A stretch of DNA of 64,000 nucleotides from Saccharina japonica (Eukaryota; Sar; Phaeophyceae; Laminariales; Laminariaceae): the NCBI GenBank assembly GCA_008828725.1, contig MEHQ01002123.1:208887-272886 (forward strand), read 5' to 3'. A program made the position numbers and the translations under genes. Within the stretch, counting starts at the first letter, position 1, and each line of letters starts with the position of its first letter. This document shows positions 48,501 to 60,639 of this stretch, in pieces. Under the pieces are notes generated by a model. The model was not told the origin of the DNA. It searched no databases and saw nothing but the letters and a program-made list of their open reading frames with translations.

Positions 48501-51500
48501 TGGTAAAACTTACGTGCGACGTAAGGCGCGATGCACAATACTACAGCCTTGGTGGCGTGGATGCGCCATTTAATTTCCAAAGCAGTTACAGAAGTTTTGA
48601 GTAGTAACTGTTTTTTTTTCCGGGAAATTTATTTTTGCCGCGTTTTTTCTTGGCAAAAATACCGAACAGCCCAAAATAAAGATACGAATATACACCGAAG
48701 GCACTTTGCAGCGCCGCTAGATCGCATAAAAGAGGTTGGTACGATAATACAACGACATGCTGGTACCCTCAATTCAATGCGGGCGTCGATCGAGTCTTTG
48801 TGAGCGGCGCACTGTCCTCCGATCTGCCGGCGAGGCTTGTCTCTCCGAGCTGCAAAAAACACTGCAAGTCGGTTGTCCAGCTACGTCCACCAGAAAACAA
48901 AAATAAGGCCAGAGCCAGGCTTAAACCGCCCCTAAACAAGGGTTGTGATCCATCCCAAGACCCAGAGCAACACCTTATCGGCTACACTTTTTCGTTTGAA
49001 TATTTGCAGCGTGGGGCGTGTGGGTTGATCTTGGCTCGTTACAGCCAGAAGCGAGTCTAATAACAGCGCGTCGGTTGTTGGTTTCAAAGCCGATGTGGGT
49101 CACCGGCTTACAGCTAACCGTGGGAGGTTTCAGCTAACCGTGGGAGGTTTCACCGGCGCTTCGAAGGCTTGGGGCTATCTCCCGAGGAGATAAGGAGCAC
49201 TCCAGAGGCAGCAGCTTGGCTTTGGCGGCTTTGCGGAGGGAGCACGAGCTGGTGTTCGGTTGTGGACCCGGGTGCTGCTTTGTTGGGGCTTGTGGGTTCG
49301 CCTCTCTCTACGTGTACCATCACGGACGAAATCACTAACACTGATATTGATAATGCTAATACTACGTACCTCACCCCGCCTCAGTCGACCGATCAAGTTG
49401 ACTGATGGTCTATACTATTTATTACCAATCCTACAGTGTAATTTCGCTCTGGGGAAGGGGATTATCTGCTTGCACAGATGTTGTGAGCGATTTAACACTC
49501 AAACGTGCGGCACCTTGGGCGGTGTTTCTGTGTCCTCGGCGTCACCCAGTCTCCATGTAGTTAGTGTTGCAATCGCGCTCAGTGCTTCCTCGTCTACTTG
49601 TGTGGCGCAGGCGCTCTCAAAGTACAGCCGAGACTTGACACAAGCTGCTCGAGAGGGCAAGCTGGACCCTGTTATTGGACGCGATGACGAAATACGGAGA
49701 ACAGTGCAGATACTGAGTAGACGCACGAAGAATAATCCTATTCTCCTCGGCGAGCCAGGTGCGGTCATCGAATAAATGCGTGTGTATACTAGATTTAGTA
49801 TTTTGGTATTCGTACGATTAACTGTTAGCTCGACGGCGGTATCTACGGTATCACCTCCTTGTCCTGCCTCCCAAGTCCTGTCCAAAGGAACCCCCGGCCC
49901 AGACGCATCCACATATATTAACGTGACACCGACCGCTATGAATTCGCAGGCGAAGCACCACAGGTGTCTCTGGTCCAAGTTAGGCCATACCAGGTATATT
50001 TCATTACATCTTACATCCATCGTCATGTATTTCCAGGTGTTGGCAAAACTGCGATCGCTGAAGGTCTTGCGCAGCGCATCGTCGCCGGTGACGTGCCAGA
50101 GTCACTCAAAAACCGAAAGCTGGTCTCGCTGGACATGGGAGCGTTGATTGCAGGCGCCAAGTACCGCGGAGAGTTCGAGGAACGCCTAAAGGTATATTCC
50201 ACACACTGTAGAGCGTGCAATGAAGGTCTCGTGTAGACGTGACATTGTCGTTGTTCTCCAGTATATCCTATCGAAAGCGCGCATGTGTCCGCTTGGCGGG
50301 TAGTGTTCTATCCTTCCTGCATGGGTGTGTTGCTCGCAACTTTGAATACGTGGAGTCGTGAATGGGGTGTTTGCGATAATCCAAGTTGGTTGGGTTCTAA
50401 TAATATTTTGCAACCAACAAACAAGAGAAGCTGGTTGGTTAAACAGGTGAATCCGAAGGCGTATAACCCAAACCACAGAGTAACCCAACCCAAAAATAAT
50501 TGGGTTTAAAGCATGATTTTGGTCGCATTTTCCCACAGCCTTTAAGATGATCCTATTTTTTCTTGGGTTGAGATTGTAATTATATGTACAACAGCCCCGG
50601 TGGGCTAATGATATTTTCGAATGCTGCTAGAGTTGATTTCGTGAGTTTGAATCCCACGTGGATCGGACTTTTGAGTTTGTTGGCAAAAATAAAAATAAAA
50701 AACGGAATTAACTGCGGAGAGCGCCTAGCAGCGTGGGTAGGCGCAATTCGATGCGAGTTGACGAGTTAAAGAAAGGGCTGGAGTCTTCTCGCGATAAAAA
50801 TTCAAGGCACGAACCGTAGTGGGGGAAGAGGGAGAAGCGCCTACTTTGTAACCCCGGATCTGAGTTATGACTAGGAAGGAGAGATGAAGGAAGTGCGAAG
50901 ATAATAAAAGGGGTTACAATAAACCCAACTACATGGGTTCCAACCAAATTCTTGGCAACACTCCAACGAACCATGAAGTTGAAGACCGGCTCACGACCAC
51001 AGTGTGTCACTATTGAACCACTATTGACAGGGGTCGAAGACATAAGTTTACACTTGGGTAGTGTACGATGCAGCTGGGTGGCACGCTAAATCCCAGCCAA
51101 GGGAGGGGGAGGGGCCGGGGGGGGGTCTTTGGCCCTGGTCTTTGCTTTGCTGTTTGCCATGGACATGCCGACTTAATAAGGCTGATTCGCGTGTTCTCAC
51201 TATGTACCATTTTCATTGGGCTCAAATACTGTACCTACCATTAACGCATAAAGCGAATGACCACACCCGTATGCAAAACGTTAGATGGGTCACGTTAGAG
51301 TCACCATCCTTTGTTGTGCTGACCAAACGAACTAATCGCAATTGTAATCGACGTGTATCCTTGCCGGTTGAGTAGGCTGTCTTGAAGGAGGTTACCGAGA
51401 GCGAGGGACAGATAGTCATGTTCATTGACGAGATTCACACCGTTGTGGGCGCTGGGGCGACTTCCGGATCAATGGATGCAAGCAATCTTCTCAAGCCGAT

Positions 51501-54500
51501 GCTTGCCCGTGGCGAGTTGAGGTGCATCGGTGCTACGACTCTCAACGAATACAAGCAGGTTTGGCTCAGCGTGACTGAGCGTGGCTGCGATGCGCGAGAA
51601 AAACATCGTTCCTGCTCCGTTTCGGACCTGACCCAGAGACAAAAGTCGGGTTTGCGAGGCCTTTTAGGCTGCGGTTGCTGTTTGTATGGTTGTTGCATGT
51701 ACTGTCGTATATGGCCCTCATACTTGCTGAGCCCATCTGTTATCTCGTCGCTCGTATTTACGGACAGCACATGGAGAAAGACAAGGCTCTTGAGAGGAGG
51801 TTTCAGCAAGTTTTCATCAAGCAGCCGAATGTGGAAGATACTGTGAGTTTTCGGCTTGCGGAGGTGTCCAAAGGATTGATCGAATTTTGTGCCAATGCGT
51901 CCACCACCCCGATGTTTCTTGGCGGGGTAGCATCCTTTGCCCCACATGAGGTTTATTGCTTAGCTATATCTGATATGCCCTACGACGCGACCATGGCTTT
52001 GAATGGGGTAATGTTTCATGGATTAGAACATAACACCTGCGACGTACCCTACTTTTTTATTGCCAGGTATTTGATCTTCACCAATATCAGAGTGCATTTT
52101 GGGAGCTACTATCACAGTAGATGACGTTGCTTGCCTTACGCTTCTGTGATCGCAGGTGAGCATTCTTCGCGGTTTGAAAGAACGCTACGAAGTTCACCAC
52201 GGAGTTCGCCTTCAGGATGCTGCTCTTGTTTCTGCCGCTCAACTTAGTCACCGATACATTGCTGACCGGTTTCTACCGGACAAAGCCATTGATCTTGTCG
52301 ACGAAGCCGCTGCAAAGCTCAACATTGAGGTAAGCAGCACAATTATATCCTAAAAGCGCATTGGGATAGTTTGCGATGGCACGGTAGGATTGCGCTGCCG
52401 TGGATTCCGCTGTGCATTGCGCGGCGGACACAGTGACTAAGACGTGCATAGTCGTACCATGTTTGATGTTGCATTGCGCCAGGCTTGTATGTCGAGTGGT
52501 CTAGAATTTTCTGCGTAGCCCCTTGCTCTCCGATGGTTTGGCAACGATGTATTCAATTTTCTGCAGAAGGGAACCGCAGCATTGTACTTCTCCCCTAATA
52601 AGACTAATGTCGAAGATCAATCAAACGGTTACCTCAACGACGGTAACACTCAACATAATAATTCAACACAACAAGGTAAACGTCCAAGGTGCATAAATGA
52701 ACGTCATTCGACGCCAGATTACAAGCGTTAGGAGTGTTGAATTGAACCCATTGTGCGACGAAAATATAATCAAGGTGTTAATAGTGGCGTCAACTATTAA
52801 TATATAATAGGTGTTTGGGGGAGAGGGGGCCTGGCCGGCTTTTTCAGTCGAGATCTGAAACGCATTGGTCTGAGAGGGCAATTGGTCGAAAACTGTGGTA
52901 CACTACTCGTACTTATGGTCTTTGTTGTTTGCAGTGCGCCTCACGCATGATACGTGTTCGATGAGCTTTCTCCGCCATGAATCCTCAGGTAACAAGCAAG
53001 CCGCAGATGATCGATGAAGTGGATAGACGTCTCATTCAGTTGGAGATGGAAAAACTTTCACTTCGTAAAGAGACGAAGAGGGACGCCCTCAAGCGCGTAG
53101 AACAGATTGGCATGGAGATGAAGGAGCTCCAAGAAAAGCAGGTGAGGTATTGCTTGTTTCGCCCTGTAGGCTCTGGAGGGGAACTAGGAGTAAACATCGT
53201 ACCCCGAGTCGTCACAGTTACATACGTGGACTGCATGCGACTTACTTCGATGCTTGCGAGCACATGGTCAACGTGATCAAGGACACGTTTGTTGTTGTAT
53301 TTGCTTGTGCGCTACAGTTTCGTCTAATGTCTGATATTTTCACCCCTTTTGCCACCTACTGTACAGGAAAGCCTTACTCAGACGTGGGACGAGGAACGAG
53401 GCCGTGTGGGGAAAGTGCAAGCCATAAAAGAGAAACTCGACGCTCTTAAGAGTGAAATTGAGACTGCTGAACGAGGGTATGACCTAAACAAGGCAGCCGA
53501 GCTTAAATATGCGGTCATGCCAGATCTCCAGGTGAGATATCTGTCGTAGGTAAAACAACCGGACGCACCCGGCCCCCTCGACTCATGCGCAGCGTGTGTG
53601 AGGTAGCAGTCGCGGGGCAGCCATGGGACGTCACTGCTCTATATATGAGGTGCAGATACAGGGAAGTGTCGTCCGCCCCGCTGTGGAAGATTCTGATGTT
53701 TCGGTTCCCATGAAGCGTTTTGAGTTTGTAAAGTTCAAAGACACAACACCTACACTCATAAACTAGCCACATGTTGCGCCATTACCGCTTTTCTGGTTGG
53801 GCTGAGGTATGCGGATGGCTCGGTTGCAAATCCCTTGTCTGCAGCCCTCCCTCGATTGCTCCCTGTCATCCGTCGCTATACGCTTGAGCTGACGAAACGT
53901 ACACGTTCTCACACCAAACAGAAACAACTCGAGGAAGAGGAGGCCGTGCTTGACATGGACAATGCCGATACCGGCACCAAAGGTGGCTCTCGGATGTTGC
54001 GGGATGAGGTCACGCCGGATGACATCGCGTCGGTGGTTGCATCTTGGACAGGTGATCGTGCCGCCGCGAAGCTCAACGTCACTCCTGCTGTCATTATATT
54101 TTCAATTCACGCTGGTGCCAAGACCACTTGGACAATATATACTTCACAGCCATACATGCATACCGCAAGGCCCCTACTCGCCCGCGATATCACCGATTGG
54201 TGCTGCCACTCTGCTAATAGACTACTGTTGTATACTCTGGTGTATCGCCCCCCCCAAGGTATTCCTCCCGGCAAACTTATGGAAAGTGAGCGTGAGAAGC
54301 TCATGAACCTCGAGGACGAGCTACACAAGCGGGTCATCGGCCAAGACGAGGCAGTGCGGGTGGTTGCCGATGCTATTCAACGCTCGAGGGCTGGTCTCAA
54401 CGACCCAGACAAGCCTATCGCTAGCTTGATCTTCCTTGGTCCAACCGGGTACGGACACTTTTGTTTCCTCGTCGCTTTTTATTTTCCATCATAGTTCGTA

Positions 54501-56807
54501 TCTCGCATGGCTCTTTACGCTCGGTGATCCTCTGGACAAGCTATGATCACACGTGTCTTCCCTTGCCCCACCCGGTACATGCAGTTCATTGTTTCACGGG
54601 TAGGGTTCAACATCCCCACTGCTCATCTATTTTCATCTAATTTTGCTACGTCAGGCTCTCGCGCTTTTGGCTACTGAAGAGGACGCAGTAGTAGTGCCTT
54701 GTTGTTTTCACCGGGTTACATACACACTCGCAGGAGTTTGCGATAGCATTTGGGAAGCTACGCAGACATTGTTGTCGCAACTTGATTATTATGAATATGT
54801 TGCATGCACGAACACAATGTGCTCGTTATGCATGTTTGAGCTCAATCATAACGGGTGTGCGAGTTTGCAGCCCAGCGGTTTGCGATCGTGTGTATGAATG
54901 GCGTGGTTCGCGTGACGCGGGCACTCCGGCAATGGCTCACTACAACTACCCCAACTTTTGAACCGTTGGCGGATAAGTGTTGCCCCCTTTTTCATGAGAT
55001 CGCTATTTTGGCCATACGTTGCGCAGGGTGGGCAAGACGGAACTTTGCAAGGCACTCGCTTCATACATGTTCGACACCGAGGAAGCTCTGGTGAGGACAC
55101 TTTACTCGCGAAGAGAAGAAAATTGTACTGGTACTCGTACGAAACATATTTACTCTGCCATGTTTTAGCGTCTCGCGTTTCTCGTGTTGCTCCTGACAAC
55201 ATTTGTGACATGCTCGTGGCACTACGAGTACGAAGCAGATGACAGTGCGATCGGGTTGTTTACTTTACGGCCCGATCAAAAACTCTCTCTTCTTTCATAC
55301 AGGGACATGTTGTTTTAATCCACCACTGAGTACTGGAAGTTTTGGGTTTTCCTGCTCAGGTACGGATTGACATGTCCGAATACATGGAGAAATTCGCAGT
55401 GTCTCGCTTGGTTGGGGCACCGCCGGGATACGTGGGATATGAAGAAGGCGGACAACTCACCGACGCCATCAGGCAGAGACCCTACTCGGTTGTACTTTTC
55501 GACGAGATGTGAGCCTTGCCCATTCATTTAGCATACTCGTATTGCCCTCATTTCGAAATCGTTGCACAATTACATGAAGTGAGGGCTCGGTGTGCCGAGG
55601 ATTCTGTCGAGTTGCTGATGATATTTCCGTTTCGGTTGAACTAAAAAACATGTGTTGGATGAAAGGATGAAATCATACCAATGTCTTCATGAGGGGTGTA
55701 CAGCCGGGCGATCTTGACGTTCGTCTTGGATTGTTTTAGTGAATATATGCATGACGCTTGTGATATATGGCTCTCGCATCCCCCCCACGGATCGGTTGCA
55801 CTACAGGGAAAAGGCTCATCCAGACGTCTTCAACATAATGCTGCAGCTCCTCGATGATGGGCGTATTACTGACAGCAAGGGAAACGTGGTAAACTTCTGC
55901 AACTGCATCATTATTTTCACCTCCAACGTCGGCAGCCAGAACATTTTGGACGTTTCCTCAGATGATAACGGGGCACGAGAGGTAAGCACTGATAGTGAAG
56001 CTCTGCCGCCAAAACCCAGACTATGCATATCAATGTATCAATGTTTCCCACGTCGCGCAGGGGGTTTCGAGTAGGCACGGACTGCAGCACGAACTCCATG
56101 ACCGGCACAGATGCCAAAACGCATCCATTGATGCACCTTGAAGGTTACTGACGTTTTCACGGTGTGTTCGTCGCAGGAGATGCGCAGCCTTGTCATGGCA
56201 GCAATGCGGGAGGGATTCCGGCCCGAATTCCTGAACAGGATCGACGAGTTTGTTATCTTCGACAGGCTCTCTGCGGTAGACATGCGCAAGATCAGCACCC
56301 TTGAGCTGAACAAGGTCACTCTCCGGCTGGCAGACAAGAACATCACTTTGGAAGCTACAGACGCCGCATTGGACTTCTTGTCTAGCGTCGGGTGAGTAAT
56401 TAACTGATTGACCGCGTTTTGCTGGATGATGTTGGCGCTTGCCTTGATTATCGGCCTTGCTTCCGTATTACGTGATTAGAAGGGAAATGCATATCAGGTA
56501 CTCAACTATAATTCGGCCAACTGTTTTGTTGTACAGTAGGTTTCCCCAATAAACTACCAGCCTGAATAATCCGCACTTTGCACTCCATTCTCGTTCAAGG
56601 TACGACCCGGCCTACGGAGCTCGCCCTCTCAGACGGACAATCCAGCGGGAGGTTGAAACCGTGTTGGCCAAGCTCATCATTTCTGGCGAGATAATGTCGG
56701 GCGACGCTCTGGTGGCAGACGTCGTCAACGAACGCCTTCTGATTGCTGCGAAGGACGTGGTCAATGCGGATCCTAAGTCGCCCTCGGCCGCGGACTTGGA
56801 TCGGTGA
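45512..56807 (+). CDS. CLPB: Plastid ClpB (HSP100) disaggregase (18 exons, 1023 aa)
   Basis: Exons: 45512-45865, 46103-46227, 46733-46874, 48121-48387, 49611-49758, 50037-50191, 51376-51558, 51768-51842, 52156-52329, 52989-53141, 53367-53531, 53922-54051, 54259-54448, 55027-55090, 55360-55508, 55807-55981, 56177-56391, 56600-56807 (stop TGA); 3072 bases in phase. A signal peptide with CAFLP (about 21-25) precedes two Clp_N repeats (from [14 protein letters not shown]). AAA1 has GEPGVGKTA, pore loop [13 protein letters not shown] and [15 protein letters not shown] middle coiled coil ([15 protein letters not shown] onward) marks it as ClpB rather than ClpC. AAA2 has [42 protein letters not shown] and [14 protein letters not shown]. 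It solubilises aggregated stromal proteins together with plastid Hsp70. Both Walker A motifs and the second Walker B are split by introns. Intron 4 is GC-AG (GAG|GCGAGT). Exon 3, an acidic/Pro-rich linker, is the least certain. Confidence 0.95.
47551..48000. mobile_element. 450-bp foldback element in ClpB intron 3
   Basis: Two ~210-base arms read as reverse complements across a centre near 47770. The outer ends ACTCTTATGGGATCGGAAT (left) and ATTCCGATCCCATAAGAGT (right) match exactly; inside, blocks such as GACGCTAAAAAA and CCATCCGTTGGAATTTCGAG pair with few mismatches. No coding capacity. This is a foldback/MITE type element; the transcript would form a long hairpin in the intron. Confidence 0.85.
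50593..50915 (+). mobile_element. SINE-like element, locus 3 (ClpB intron 6)
   Basis: A tRNA-like head (about 50598-50665) has an A-box-like GGGCTAATGAT and a B-box-like GTTTGAATCCC whose flanks pair as a T-arm (GTGAG with CCCAC, four of five). The body at about 50750-50915 shares GGAGTCTTCTCGCGATAAAA, CCGTAGTGGGGGAAGAG and CCCCGGATCTGAGTTATGAC with the other loci. No long A-tract remains, suggesting an older copy. Confidence 0.6.
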
Positions 56808-58857
56808 AATGCTTAATGGCGATGTATCTTTTACGCCTCGCACAGCGAGAGAGTTACACGCGTGGTAGCTTGTTAGGTAGCACCATTTCAGCTGAAGAAT
56901 CTCACGTTTTGCACTGCTCGGCTGTCAAATAGCCGTAGTGTACTCGTAGAAGACCATCAAGTTTTTGCATATATATGTTTGCCTTGCGATCTTAATGTTT
57001 TCATCTCGAGGTAATAATCACTCGGTGGCAAGTTTACGGATGAAATTTTGTGTGGTATGCTTTCATAGTCGGCGAGATTTTCGGTGCTGTTGACCCCACA
57101 CATGATCAAACTATACATCTGTCATGTCATCATGACACATGTCATTATCCCTCATGTATCCCAGAGAGACAGATTCATCACGTAACCCGTCCTACCTATC
57201 GAACAGCGCACGAGGGAGGGAAAACACCAGCACAAAACAACAGACGCCAGCCCACGTTCCACACCCCGTGAAGACGACGGTACTACAGCTTAACAGCTGG
57301 AGCACGTCATTAGTCCTCAGAGAAAGCCTATGCCCCCCATAGCAGACCTTGTTCAGCTTCCGCGGACAGGACCACGTGAGAAAAGCGCCCTCCTCACCGC
57401 GAAGGAAATATCCTGCCGAAAAACGCGGCGTAATTCTGCCGCTGTCGCTCCAGAAAAAAATCCTACTCAACTTTGACGTGCAGTCAAAGTTATTGATAAC
57501 TATAGACACGTCTGGGTCGGGCAAGGTCTTATGATCAGAGGGTATCCCTCTTTTAGCCTAAAAGGGGAGCTGACCAAGCACCAATCCCAGGTGCTAGAGG
57601 TAAACAGAATTTTATTATATCAAGATTATATTTCAAACGAGTACTCGTACCTCGCTCGTACTCGTACATATCCCCGGTCCCCGCCCGAGTACCCATATAG
57701 GTACCAATGGAACCCCTGATATATTTGAATCCACCACACTCATGATGATATCCTTCAACGGTTCATCTCACTAAGCAAGGTCAGTACTCTCCTACTCTGG
57801 TGCTCTACTGTCTACATGTCTACATACCTCGTAAAGCCGACGAAGGAGTTACACTCCCGCGTTCAACAACAGCATTTCGCCGCATCCAGGAACCAGGCCA
57901 TCACACAAAAACACTCTTCTAATTACGTTCGTGAAAAAGGAGGCATCTCCCCGGTTTACTGGAGCCTCTTAAATCCAAACCTAATGTATAGTCTTATTTA
58001 TCTGTCTTGACCCCTCGATTTCACGTCAGACGCGACTGTCTCATTTTTTTTTAAGATTGATTGTGAAGCCGTTCCGAATGACGCACACACATGCGCCGGC
58101 GCTCGGCTCCCGCGGTGCCCTGTGCCTTGGGCTAAGTAACCCAACCCAACACCCTGGTTTGTTATATTTTTGGATCAAGAAATTTGGAATTAATTTACGC
58201 AGTAAAATGATGCCTAGAAGGCACCCATATGGTACAATGGGATAACCTGCTCCCAGAAAACTAAACACAGAAAAACACCCTTCGGACTAACCCGCTACGT
58301 TTACGTTTCGGCCCCGTACCGACGAGAAAAACGGAAACCCTGGCCACACTTTTCTGCTACTATTCTCCACTCTGTGAAACAGACAGGAGTGGTCATTTGG
58401 AAATTCAAAAAGCGTGACAGATAATCAATAAAAAATGTGACCGAGATAATCAAGTGAATAAGTGACCCCCATTAATCACATCCCGGGTACCCCCTCGTCC
58501 GCTCGACCCTCAAAGCCCATTCTTGGCGTACAGCAGCAGCGTCGCGCTAGTTTTTGCACGCCTCGACAGCCTAGCACACACCATGCGCCTCTGCGGAGTA
58601 TCAGTATCAGAGGTGGGGTGTGTGCGACACGCCGAGGACAGCAGCACGCACCGAGCAGATCAGCACGCAAACACGCCGAGCACTGACTGACCTTTGGGAG
58701 TTCCACATCTATGATTAATATTTTATTTGAACAAGGGGAAGGGGGGTTGTGATGAGTCTCAAGAGCACATGCCACGCCTCACTATAGACCGCCTCGTCAG
58801 CTCGCAACAGCAACGGTGACTCTGAATCGGTACCGCAGCAGCAGCAGCAGCAGCTTC
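56808..58857. other. Intergenic region after ClpB
   Basis: About 2 kb follow the ClpB stop. Open frames here (for example minus 57192-57524 and plus 58462-58686) show no domain, targeting signal or exon-like pattern I recognise. A TACTCG/ACTCGT cluster lies at about 57640-57665. Apart from the ClpB 3' UTR I see nothing I can name. Confidence 0.5.
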
Positions 58858-59022
58858 TCAAAATGGCCGTTTCCTATGCGGTTCGATTTCGAGCTTCAGA
58901 TTTGTATTTTTCGATGTAAAAAACGAAAGCACCGTCCTATATATGCAGTCCGATTGTGCCAAATCTGACCGGAATTTTTTCGATTTGAGAATCAGATGGC
59001 CCAAGTCGTCAGATTTTGGCCT
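58858..59022. repeat. Family E repeat, copy 2
   Basis: Matches 22258-22440: CGGTTCGATTTCGAGC, TTCAGATTTGTATTTTTCGAT, TATGCAGTCCGATTGTG and GATGGCCCAAGTCGTCAGAT in the same order. Here the last block is single, without the inverted partner seen in copy 1. Confidence 0.7.
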
Positions 59023-59094
59023 CTCCGTATACTCATAGACTTTACAGCAGCAGCAGCAGCAGCCTTGTTATTTTACGGTTGTTTCTATACTGCT

Positions 59095-59770
59095 GTATAC
59101 TCGATACTCTTAGTATACTCGGAGTATCAAGTATTTTTTGTACTCCGAGTACTGAGAGTATTAGAGTACTGGTGGCCTAAATACTCGGAGTACACTTGAG
59201 TATATATAAGCAGTACTGAAGGCCCAAATGTTTCGAGTATACTGGGAGGACGAGCAGTACTTATACTCGAATACAAGCAGTAGTACTCGGAGTAAAAACA
59301 TCTAAATTCCTCGGAGTACTCCGAGTATCGAGAGGATCGGACACCGAAATACTGCGAGTACACAAAGTACCTGAAGTATTTTTTTTCGAGAAAACTCTAA
59401 TTATACTCTGAGGTAATGGGAGCATCTGTGAATTTTGAAATGCTATAAACGCCAGTCACATGCCGCAAGAACCTGGGGGCAATGACGGCCGAGTCTTGTT
59501 ATTGATGCAAAGATGCTCCTAACGTACTTTACACTCCGAGTATACTCCGAGTTCGAGCACATTTTGTACTCCGAGTTAGAGTACTGGCGGCCTGAATACT
59601 CGGAGTACTTGGAGTATGAGCAGTACTGAAGCCCCAAATACCGGACATACTCCGAGCACACGAAATATCGAGAGTGTTCATACCCGAAATACTCCGAGTT
59701 CGAGCAGTATCCCGGAGTACCGAACCCCGAAATACTCCGAGTACCCGGAGCACCTGAGATATTTTAGCTC
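59095..59770. repeat. Paired TACTCCGAGTA array, locus B
   Basis: Two units (about 59095-59375 and 59525-59765) with the same motif order as locus A, including GTACTCCGAGTACTGAGAGTA, a GGCGGCCTAAATAC-like block and GAGCAGTACTGAAG.CCCAAA. They are separated by about 150 bases. A-rich sequence (59788-59805) follows the second unit, as at locus A. Confidence 0.8.
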
Positions 59771-59972
59771 CAATATACTCAGGGGCGTAAAAAAAAAGAG
59801 AAAACGACACCAAACACGTAGGAAGGTCAGAATGAAAAACAAACCGGATCGCTGTGATCACAGGACGAAATGAGCGAAAACCATTTTTTTTTCGTTTTTT
59901 GTTCCCTTTTTTAACTTGGTTTTAGAGACCCCCCAGATAAAAAAAGACCTCCCCAAATTTGTGTTTCGCTGG

Positions 59973-60085
59973 TGGGGGGGGGGGGGGGGGAGGGGGGGTA
60001 ATTAAAAAAAAACTTGACTTATTGTTTTCTGGGATGCACAACGGTCGCGGTTTCTTCCCTCCAACTATAGGGGGGGGGGGGGGGG
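59973..60085 (+). repeat. Two long poly-G runs
   Basis: About 17 consecutive G near 59974-59990 followed by A and seven more G, and about 16 G at 60070-60085. These are exceptional homopolymers, expected to be unstable and error-prone in sequencing, so the exact lengths should be treated with caution. Confidence 0.85.
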
Positions 60086-60162
60086 TGTCGATAACTTTTT
60101 TTTTTTCGTGCGGCCTTGATATATCCCTTACTTTACTCGCAAGGTACTCGAGGCATCTGTGG

Positions 60163-60362
60163 CAATATTGAACACAACGAGGAACTACCCCTGAGCCCTC
60201 GGGAAAAACGCCGGACAAAGACTTGCATTTTTTTTTTTTTTCCATCTCATTTATTATCTTCGTACTTCCGTCTCTTCCTCCCTAGTCGTAACTCAGATCC
60301 GGGGTCACAAAGTAGGCTCCTCTCCCTCCTCCCCCACTACGGTTCTTGCCTTGCATTTTTAT
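60163..60362 (-). mobile_element. SINE-like element, locus 4, with the 72-bp block at its 3' end
   Basis: On the minus strand: body 60362-60242 (CAAGAACCGTAGTGGGGGAG, CCCCGGATCTGAGTTACGAC, AAGATAATAAATGAGATGG), a 14-base A-tract (60241-60228), then the 72-bp block TGCAAGTCTTTGTCCGGCG (60227-60163). No tRNA-like head is visible upstream, so it is probably 5'-truncated. Confidence 0.65.
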
Positions 60363-60639
60363 GTTACACTAATATTATACTAAAACCTTCTCTCTTGAGC
60401 GTTAGGGTGGGACGGTGGGGAAAAAACGATCGAACCAATACCAAACCTCTGCTCGCTGCTCCTCCCCTTGCGCTCTGCGTGTTGCTCTGCTGTCCGCTTC
60501 GCTGCGCACAAGCAAGTGTCCAGCCTCCACAACACTTTCCCATAAAGCCTTCCAACTTTATTACAACCCCTCACCCCTCCCACATTCTTGCCTCTTCAAA
60601 TAGCACAAACTCCATATTCGAAATGAATTTGAATATATT

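Noticed and set aside
57192-57524. 110-codon minus-strand open frame after ClpB
   Set aside because: No domain, targeting signal or plausible splice partner recognised; chance open frame most likely.
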